NCBI GenBank assembly: GCA_947631645.1
Contig: CANRMD010000007.1
Coordinates: 1 to 62,781, forward strand
DNA from: Candidatus Gastranaerophilales bacterium
GTDB taxonomy: Bacteria; Cyanobacteriota; Vampirovibrionia; Gastranaerophilales; Gastranaerophilaceae
Length of the DNA stretch: 62,781 nucleotides
Direction: 5' to 3'
Positions 56,799 to 62,781 of the stretch are shown here, piece after piece (the stretch's first letter is position 1; each line of letters starts with the position of its first letter). The notes under the pieces are model-generated. The model was not told the DNA's origin, ran no database searches, and worked only from the letters and a program-made list of their open reading frames with translations. The position numbers were made by a program, and so were the translations under genes.

Positions 56799-58139
56799 AT
56801 GTTTGATATAGGAATTATAGGAGCAGGTCCCGCAGGATATAGTGCGGCAATAAGGGCAGCTCAAAAAGGATTAAGTGTTATTTTATTTGAAAAAGAATTT
56901 ATAGGAGGTACCTGCTTAAATAAAGGCTGCATACCGACAAAAACAATTCTGCACTCTTGTAAACTTTATTCCGAGATGAAAAATGCAGAAAAATTCGGAA
57001 TAAACACAGAAAATATTACTTTTGACTTTGAAAAAATTCAACAACGCCAAAAAATGATTTCCGAAAAAATCAGAAAATCACTCACAAACCTAATAAAAAA
57101 CTATGGTATTGTTATTGTTGAAGATACAGCCGATATTGAAAATGAGCATGTAATAAAAACTTCTGATGAACGATATGAAGTAAAGAATATAATCATAGCA
57201 ACGGGTTCAAAACCTAATAAAATCAAATTTAAAGGTAATTACGGCGAAAATTTTTTATTAACTTCAGATGATATATTAAACATTACAAAATTACCCAAAA
57301 GTATATTAATTGTCGGTTCGGGAGCAATCGGTCTTGAATGGGCAAGAATACTTTCAACATTGAATGTTAAAGTTACAATAGTTGAAATGATGGATAAAAT
57401 CATTCCTAACGCCGATTTTGAAGTATCTGAAAGAACAGTAAGACTTCTTAAAAAAAGCAGAATTGATTTTTATACTTCAACAACAATAGAAGAAATTCAA
57501 AATAAAACAATAATTTTATCAAACGGAAAAACCGTTGAAGCAGATAACATACTTGTTGCTGCGGGAAGAAAACCGGTAGAAGATTTAAGTATTTTTTCAA
57601 CGGAATTAAAATTAGAAATAAAAGAAAACTTTAAAACAAATAAAGATAATATATATATAATAGGTGATGTAAACCGAGAAAGCATGCTCGCACATAGTGC
57701 CGCAAAACAAGCAGAAGAAGTTGTAGAACACATATTAAACGGAACAAAAATAACTTTTGATAAAAATCTGGTACCCTCTATAATTTACGGCACACCGGAA
57801 ATAGCACAAATAGGCAAAACAGAACAGGATCTTCAAAAAGAAAATATACAGTATAAAAAATCTTTCTTCCCGATTTCGGCTTTGGGTAAAGCATACGCAG
57901 AAGACAAAATAGAAGGTTTTATTAAAATTCTTGCAACCGATAAAGAAATTTTAGGAGCTCACATAATATCGGAAGAAGCAAGTGCAATGATAGCACAAAT
58001 TGCAATAGCAATGACAAATAAACTTAGCCCGAAAGATATTCAAAAGGTAATATTTGCTCATCCCACTTATTCTGAGGGTATTCTGGAAAGCTTCTTGGCT
58101 CTTGATAATTTAGCAATTAATATACCGCAAAACAAATAG
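56799..58139 (+). CDS. lpdA: Dihydrolipoamide dehydrogenase
   Basis: This flavoprotein reoxidises dihydrolipoyl groups of 2-oxoacid dehydrogenase or glycine-cleavage complexes. The 446-residue protein has the FAD motif G-A-G-P-A-G-Y-S-A, the redox disulfide G-G-T-C-L-N-K-G-C-I-P-T-K at residues 38-50, the NAD motif G-S-G-A-I-G-L-E-W and the C-terminal H-P-T-Y-S-E active-site His. No partner complex is in the window. It runs alone between the two zincin genes. Confidence 0.94.
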   Translation: MFDIGIIGAGPAGYSAAIRAAQKGLSVILFEKEFIGGTCLNKGCIPTKTILHSCKLYSEMKNAEKFGINTENITFDFEKIQQRQKMISEKIRKSLTNLIKNYGIVIVEDTADIENEHVIKTSDERYEVKNIIIATGSKPNKIKFKGNYGENFLLTSDDILNITKLPKSILIVGSGAIGLEWARILSTLNVKVTIVEMMDKIIPNADFEVSERTVRLLKKSRIDFYTSTTIEEIQNKTIILSNGKTVEADNILVAAGRKPVEDLSIFSTELKLEIKENFKTNKDNIYIIGDVNRESMLAHSAAKQAEEVVEHILNGTKITFDKNLVPSIIYGTPEIAQIGKTEQDLQKENIQYKKSFFPISALGKAYAEDKIEGFIKILATDKEILGAHIISEEASAMIAQIAIAMTNKLSPKDIQKVIFAHPTYSEGILESFLALDNLAINIPQNK

Positions 58140-58157
58140 TGATAACTTATAAAAACG

Positions 58158-58222
58158 AAATTTATTCAATACTAAGTTCATCTGTGCAGATTTATACAAC
58201 GGTGTATGCGGGGAATAAATTT
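58158..58222. repeat. Inverted repeat in the lpdA-zincin convergent gap
   Basis: AAATTTATTC (58158-58167) pairs with GAATAAATTT (58213-58222), and an inner hairpin ATACA-ACGG-TGTAT lies between. It is a possible shared transcription end; no T-run is clear. Confidence 0.3.
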
Positions 58223-58240
58223 ACTTTAAGCGATTTCAAC

Positions 58241-59182
58241 CTAATTTTGGGAATTATTTTTAAGATTATCAAGTTTTGAGTTAATTTTTTCCTGATGTTT
58301 TTTACCAAGAGAATCTTTAATTTTTACGGCACTAAAAGCAGCAATACCAAGACTTATAGCAGCACCCAAATAAGAACAATATGCACCGATATTAGATTTT
58401 AATACTTTTTTGGCAAGATCTTTTGGTAAATTAGCATTAGCCCATTTACAGCCTCTAATAGAAGCCATTCCTTCTTCTAAAAGCATAGGAACCATAGATG
58501 CAAAAGCTATTTTACCGGCATTATTTCTTACCGTATTTTTTACTTTTTGACCTGTTGTAAGTTCCTTACCGTCTTTTGGTTGTGCATTATTTGAAAAAGC
58601 ACAATATATTGCCAATCCGGAAGCAATTAACATTCCCGGCACTCTTAAACCTTGCATTGCTCTCCAAAACTTTGAGTTATTATAATTAATAGCGTGTCCG
58701 ATTTCATGGAAAACCGCCGTTGACAGTTTATCTTGATTTATAAGAATAGTATTTTTATCATATAAAACACCGCCAAATATACCTTTCACCGGTTTATTTA
58801 AAAACCCTGCATTTTTTCCTGCTGCAATACTAGTCATTGAATCTGTATATTCTTTTAGTTTATCTAATAAACTTGTAGCAACACTAGAGGACGATTCAAT
58901 ATTTTCAATAACAACACCTTTTTTTACAAGTCCTTTAGCTGCAAGAAATACATCAGCAGAATGCATAATGGAACTAATTTGTTCTTGGGACAAATTTTTA
59001 TTTTGAGAAGTTAAAGATTTCATTGCTATAATACTTCCGGGTAATGAAGCAGCTGTTTGTATAGCAGTTGAACCTAACAATGATGCAGTTGCGGCAAGAG
59101 CACCGCCTTTTGTTTTCTTCTTTTCAAGTTTTTTAATTTGTTTATCAGTAGCTGCATTATTTACTTTAAGTTCAACACTCAT
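58241..59182 (-). CDS. Membrane protein with HEIGH zinc-protease motif
   Basis: This 313-residue protein is of unknown family. H-E-I-G-H at residues 159-163 with a downstream E-E-G-M-A at about 236-240 looks like a gluzincin-type site. Hydrophobic or Ala/Gly-rich segments lie near 27-56, 182-197, 222-235 and 267-285. The N-terminus is Lys-rich with no Sec signal. It is flanked by the convergent lpdA gene and the small secreted protein. It is reminiscent of phage- or effector-type membrane proteases, but homology is not established. Confidence 0.65.
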   Translation of the reverse strand: MSVELKVNNAATDKQIKKLEKKKTKGGALAATASLLGSTAIQTAASLPGSIIAMKSLTSQNKNLSQEQISSIMHSADVFLAAKGLVKKGVVIENIESSSSVATSLLDKLKEYTDSMTSIAAGKNAGFLNKPVKGIFGGVLYDKNTILINQDKLSTAVFHEIGHAINYNNSKFWRAMQGLRVPGMLIASGLAIYCAFSNNAQPKDGKELTTGQKVKNTVRNNAGKIAFASMVPMLLEEGMASIRGCKWANANLPKDLAKKVLKSNIGAYCSYLGAAISLGIAAFSAVKIKDSLGKKHQEKINSKLDNLKNNSQN

Positions 59183-59278
59183 TTCCTTATTTCCTTTTAA
59201 TGTAACCCACAGCTAACATAAAACGACTGATAAATCTAAATTGCTTATATCTTTAAATATTTTAAGTTTTGTAACATA

Positions 59279-59689
59279 TTATAATACTTTTTGAAAACTT
59301 ATTGTATTGTTCAGTTCTATATAATTATGTAATTTTTGTAAAAGTGAAGGCGAAAAATTATAGTTATTATCGGCAGGAATAATTTTAATAAATGAGTTAT
59401 ACCCGTCTTTAGATGATACCGATGCAATAAATTCCTTAGAATAAGCTTTAAATAGGACACTTCCTGTTTTAAACTGAATTTCTTCAATAGAATAATTATA
59501 TTCGTTAATTGCAGCAAGTAAAAGATATAAAAGATTTTCGGAAGTGGTTTTATAAGTTTTTGCAAAATCAAGGCTTGAAGGTACCGATTTAACAACCGAA
59601 GCACTAGGAATAATATTTTCTGCAAAAGCAAAATTTTGCACCCCAAAAATTAAAGAAAATAAAACCAAAACTGTTAATAAATACCTCAT
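59279..59689 (-). CDS. Small secreted protein
   Basis: This 136-residue protein has a signal peptide (about 1-24, M-R-Y-L-L-T-V-L-V-L-F then A-F-A). The mature part has no Cys and no known motif; it contains a helical E-N-L-L-Y-L-L-L-A-A-I and alternating beta strands. The ATG at 59689 overlaps the polA stop by one base and has GGAG just upstream, so it is coupled to polA translation. Confidence 0.7.
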   Translation of the reverse strand: MRYLLTVLVLFSLIFGVQNFAFAENIIPSASVVKSVPSSLDFAKTYKTTSENLLYLLLAAINEYNYSIEEIQFKTGSVLFKAYSKEFIASVSSKDGYNSFIKIIPADNNYNFSPSLLQKLHNYIELNNTISFQKVL

Positions 59690-62556
59690 TATATCTCCAT
59701 CCAAGATTGTCCTTGATACATATCGACCTTTAAGGGTACTAAAAATGGCTGGTCGAGTTCCATTGCTTTTTGAACAAGTAATTTTACCGTTTCAATTTCA
59801 GTATTAACTGTTTCAATTACAAGTTCATCATGCACTTGTATGATTATTTTAGATTTAATGTTATTTTTTGTAAAGTCATCATATAACCTAACCATAGCAA
59901 GTTTCATAACATCAGCGGCCGTTCCTTGAATAGGGGCATTAATAGCTGCCCTTTGAGCGGCTTCTTGAATTTTACCGTTAGTAGAGAGAAGCCCCGAGCT
60001 TAAATAACGTTTTCTTCCCCAAAGTGTTTCCACATAACCGTGAGCATAAGCAAATTTAATCGTTTCATCCATATATTTTTTAACATCCGGATATGTTTTA
60101 AAGTATCTGTCTATAAATTCTTGTGCTTCCAACGGGGATATTCCGAGGCTTGAAGCCAATCCATAACGTGATTGTCCGTATACAATACCGAAGTTAACCG
60201 CTTTTGCTTTAGAACGCATTTCTTTTGTAACTTCTTCTATCGGAACCCCGAAAACTTTGCTCGCTGTTGAACTATGAACATCCTCATCAGAACAAAATGC
60301 TTCAATCAAATTATCATCTCTTGAAATATGAGCCAATAATCTTAATTCTATTTGCGAATAATCCGCCGATATTATAACATTTTCCCTATTTTCAGCGGTA
60401 AAAGCACCTCTTATTCTGTTCCCGAGTTCAGTTCTTGTCGGGATATTTTGTAAATTAGGATTAGAAGATGATAATCTTCCCGTTGTTGTTATTGTTTGAT
60501 TAAAATTTGTATGAATTCTGTTATCGTTAGGGCTTCTTAACTCAGGAAGAGTTTCAACATAAGTGCTTTTTAACTTGGCAAGATGTCTTTGCTCCAATAT
60601 ATCTTTGGCGATTTTGTGTTCTTCCGCTAATGTTTCCAATACTTTAGCACTTGTAGAAAATCCCGTTCTTGATTTCATCCCTTTTGCTTTTAAGTTCAAT
60701 TTGCCGAAAAGAATATCTCCTACTTGCTTTGGCGAATTAATATTAAATCTTTCGCCCGCCGCTTCATATATTTTAGCTTCTACAATATTTAATTTTTCGT
60801 TTATTTCAGCATCTATGGCACTCAAACAATTAATATCAATATGAGCCCCGTTTTCTTCCATATTAGCTAATACAAGAGTTAAAGGAACTTCAATATTATA
60901 TAAAAGATCAAGTTCTTTTTCATCAAGGTTTTTAGCCCAATACTTGGTTAAAAGCAATGTTGCAAATGCATCATCACAAGCATAAGAAGCAGCATCTTCA
61001 ATCGGAACGGTTTCAATAGTGAAAGAAGCTGAACTGTTTTTTAAAAGCAACTCATATTCAACCATCATATAATCAAGATAATCGCTTGCCTGTTGTTTAA
61101 GCCCGTGTTTACGGGAAGAATCTTTAATATAGCTTGCAAGCATTGTGTCAAAAATAATATTTCTTATCGGCATTGAGTGATGACATAAAACATGGTAGTC
61201 AAATTTTGCATTTTGTAATGTCTTAGCAATTTGTTCATCCGCCAAAACAGGGGCTAATGCTTTTATAACCGTTTCCAATTCCAATTGCTGACCTACCAAA
61301 TGAAAAACAGGAATATAATATGACTTAACCAAATCACTTTTTGTTTCATCAATTTTCACTCTGGCATTTTTTGCTTTTATTTGCTCGCAATATGCAATGG
61401 AAATACCTACTAAATCACATTCCAGCGGATTAATTCCCGTTGTCTCAACATCTATTGAAAAAATTGTTTGTTTTTTTAAATCATTAACAAGATTGTCCAA
61501 TTTTTCAACAGTATCAACTATATTTTTTTCGTGATTATATTCTTTATGAGAAGATTGAACAAGCATTTCGCCAAGCCCTAAACCCAATTGCATTTGACCT
61601 TGCATTATAGCCGGTTCTTGAGACGAACAATTTCCCGCAATTTTCGGCTCCATTGCCCCTACTTTAAAAGGTTTTAAAATATTTTCGGAATTTTTTAAGA
61701 AATTATAAAATTGATTTTTCTTAAAGAACTCAATTACTGCATCATAATTAGGCATTTCAAGCTTTGCACAGTCAAAATCAAATTCAATATCTAAATTTCT
61801 TTGAATAGTAGCAAGCTCTTTACTTAAAAATGCAATATCTTTTCCCTCTGTTAATTTTTTATTTAATGCTTTTTCCGTAACTTCATCAATATGCTCATAT
61901 ATTTGCTCAAGTTTATCAAACCTTGAAAGAAGTTTACAAGCCGATTTTTCACCAATTCCTTTTATCCCCGGAATGTTATCCGAAGTATCCCCCGATAAAC
62001 CTTTATAATCCGTTATTTGATAAGGATAAACCCCCATTTTATCATATACTTTGTACCAATCAAATTCAATAAGTTCACCTTTTGAGGGCATTATTACTCT
62101 TATAAAACCATCTCTGTCAACAAGTTGAAAAGAATCTCTGTCTCCCGTCAAAATATAAGTCTTATGTTGTTTTTGCTTAGCTTTAGCTGCAATTGTACCT
62201 ATAACGTCATCAGCTTCATAGCCTTCTTTTGTTAAAATGGGAATATTTAATGCCTGTAACCCTTCCACTATCAAAGAGAGCTGTGAACGCAAGGTATCAG
62301 GCATGCTTTCTCGATTTGCTTTGTAATCAGAATACATTTCCGTTCTGTATGTATGTCTTGAAACATCAAAAGCAACTGCAATAGCATCAGGTTTTATTGT
62401 TTTATTCTGCAATAAATCAAAAAGTGCCTTAAAAAAACCGAATACAGCCCAAGTAGGTTGATTATCACTTGTTTTCATTGCCGTTCGTTCAAGTGCAAAA
62501 AAGTACCTGTATGCCAGTGCATGCCCGTCTATTAATAAAAAATTCTTATCCTGCAT
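59689..62556 (-). CDS. polA: DNA polymerase I
   Basis: The enzyme fills gaps and removes RNA primers. The 955-residue protein has three complete domains: a 5'-3' exonuclease (about 1-290, with G-D-R-D-S-F-Q-L-V), a 3'-5' proofreading exonuclease (D-V-E-T-T-G-I-N-P near 365 and A-C-D-D-A-F) and a family A polymerase with motif A D-Y-S-Q-I-E-L-R, motif B R-S-K-A-K-A-V-N-F-G-I-V-Y-G and motif C V-H-D-E-L. The proofreading acidic residues appear intact. It is followed by the small secreted protein. Confidence 0.97.
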   Translation of the reverse strand: MQDKNFLLIDGHALAYRYFFALERTAMKTSDNQPTWAVFGFFKALFDLLQNKTIKPDAIAVAFDVSRHTYRTEMYSDYKANRESMPDTLRSQLSLIVEGLQALNIPILTKEGYEADDVIGTIAAKAKQKQHKTYILTGDRDSFQLVDRDGFIRVIMPSKGELIEFDWYKVYDKMGVYPYQITDYKGLSGDTSDNIPGIKGIGEKSACKLLSRFDKLEQIYEHIDEVTEKALNKKLTEGKDIAFLSKELATIQRNLDIEFDFDCAKLEMPNYDAVIEFFKKNQFYNFLKNSENILKPFKVGAMEPKIAGNCSSQEPAIMQGQMQLGLGLGEMLVQSSHKEYNHEKNIVDTVEKLDNLVNDLKKQTIFSIDVETTGINPLECDLVGISIAYCEQIKAKNARVKIDETKSDLVKSYYIPVFHLVGQQLELETVIKALAPVLADEQIAKTLQNAKFDYHVLCHHSMPIRNIIFDTMLASYIKDSSRKHGLKQQASDYLDYMMVEYELLLKNSSASFTIETVPIEDAASYACDDAFATLLLTKYWAKNLDEKELDLLYNIEVPLTLVLANMEENGAHIDINCLSAIDAEINEKLNIVEAKIYEAAGERFNINSPKQVGDILFGKLNLKAKGMKSRTGFSTSAKVLETLAEEHKIAKDILEQRHLAKLKSTYVETLPELRSPNDNRIHTNFNQTITTTGRLSSSNPNLQNIPTRTELGNRIRGAFTAENRENVIISADYSQIELRLLAHISRDDNLIEAFCSDEDVHSSTASKVFGVPIEEVTKEMRSKAKAVNFGIVYGQSRYGLASSLGISPLEAQEFIDRYFKTYPDVKKYMDETIKFAYAHGYVETLWGRKRYLSSGLLSTNGKIQEAAQRAAINAPIQGTAADVMKLAMVRLYDDFTKNNIKSKIIIQVHDELVIETVNTEIETVKLLVQKAMELDQPFLVPLKVDMYQGQSWMEI

Positions 62557-62580
62557 AAAATCCCCAATCGATATATTAAT

Positions 62581-62609
62581 ATTTTATTGAAATTAAGGTT
62601 TTTTCTCAA
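62581..62609 (-). promoter_or_regulatory. Sigma-70 promoter of polA
   Basis: On the minus strand TTGAGA (62604-62609) and TAAAAT (62581-62586) are 17 bases apart and 24 bases upstream of the polA ATG. Confidence 0.5.
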
Positions 62610-62634
62610 TAAATTATAAATTTACATTTCAAAA

Positions 62635-62781
62635 TTAATCTAATTTAAACTGCTTTTGATATTCTTCTTTCCCCGTCAAGGAGTTTTGCTCGGTTTTTAA
62701 GAGCACAAAGTTTTCCAGCACCAATACGTCTAAATCCGTATACATAAAGCATTTATAGGCATTTTCGGGAGTGTTTACAAT
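62635..62781 (-). CDS. Carbamoyltransferase (NodU/CmcH family), C-terminal fragment
   Basis: Forty-eight codons enter from the right edge and end at a TAA. The peptide includes N-T-P-E-N-A-Y-K-C-F-M-Y-T-D-L-D-V-L-V-L-E-N-F, close to the C-terminal segment of NodU/CmcH-type O-carbamoyltransferases, which use carbamoyl phosphate to modify sugars and other products. Only the C-terminus is visible, so the function is a family-level guess. polA starts 78 bases downstream. Confidence 0.6.
   Translation of the reverse strand: MVNTPENAYKCFMYTDLDVLVLENFVLLKTEQNSLTGKEEYQKQFKLD

Noticed and set aside
59367-59374. GCCGATAA on the minus strand
   Set aside because: It is within the coding region of the small secreted protein and has no TAAA at the 15-16 base position.

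Overview
The window is an AT-rich bacterial chromosome segment (by eye roughly one third G+C) with densely packed genes, many of which overlap by 1 to 20 bases. It carries no phage genes, transposase genes, rRNA, tRNA or CRISPR array that I could see. The gene set suggests a strictly anaerobic or microaerophilic bacterium that makes rhamnose- and mannose-containing surface glycans: a rubredoxin and flavodiiron protein, an oxygen-labile dihydroxy-acid dehydratase, an rfbCBDA operon, manC and a WecA/TagO-type transferase. Gene order, small secreted proteins, the LmeA/DUF2993-like protein and the general flavour resemble the non-photosynthetic relatives of Cyanobacteria (Vampirovibrionia/Melainabacteria, order Gastranaerophilales). 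That assignment is inference; a marker-gene tree would settle it.

Layout. 1-600: two tandem copies of a small peptide gene with a near-identical N-terminal part and a divergent Cys-containing C-terminus. 600-2,590: uvrB. 2,580-6,610 (minus): membrane protein, ftsH, manC. 6,760-7,300: MerR-like regulator. 7,290-11,760 (minus): pyrH-frr-cdsA-rnc-rpe-nagA. 11,820-19,810 (minus): serS-tmk-hypothetical-folE2-aminotransferase-hisH-GT2-radical SAM-MATE. 19,900-21,670: formyltransferase paralogue and endonuclease IV-like protein. 21,710-25,530: parvulin and ilvN-ilvB divergent from ilvC. 25,530-25,870 is the only gene-free stretch longer than 300 bases; it holds a terminator and a 173-bp palindromic element. 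25,870-27,860: CooC-like ATPase, folD and a hypothetical. 27,910-31,440 (minus): Cys-rich protein and rfbCBDA. 31,500-36,500 (minus): a secreted protein and two long EF-hand/coiled-coil cell-wall hydrolases. 36,620-39,640: rubredoxin-fprA-ilvD. 39,640-41,350 (minus): dnaJ-like and queE. 41,440-52,480: glyA-wecA-def-fmt-aroH-purD-like-ylxR-infB-rbfA-truB-lmeA-like-gerM. 52,550-55,990: LuxR-type HTH, a Clp_N-only protein and a U32 peptidase. 56,000-59,700: secreted zincin (minus), lpdA (plus), membrane zincin and a small secreted protein (minus). 59,690-62,781 (minus): polA and the C-terminus of a NodU/CmcH-type carbamoyltransferase cut by the edge.

How the genes work together. ilvB, ilvN, ilvC and ilvD give most of the valine/isoleucine pathway. 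folE2 and queE both feed 7-deazaguanine (queuosine) synthesis. rfbABCD supply dTDP-rhamnose, manC GDP-mannose and WecA the lipid-linked first sugar. def, fmt, ylxR, infB, rbfA, truB, frr and the U32 peptidase form a translation and ribosome-maturation block.

Most interesting signals. (1) The tandem leader/variable-core peptides, with a base-pairing switch between the copies. (2) Two twin hydrolases sharing a novel N-terminal domain and an EF-hand but lacking a signal peptide, one using a transglycosylase domain and the other a CHAP/NlpC-like amidase domain. (3) Sigma-28 (FliA/SigD)-type promoters upstream of those hydrolases and of a secreted zinc-metalloprotease-like protein, which suggest a motility-linked extracellular hydrolase regulon.
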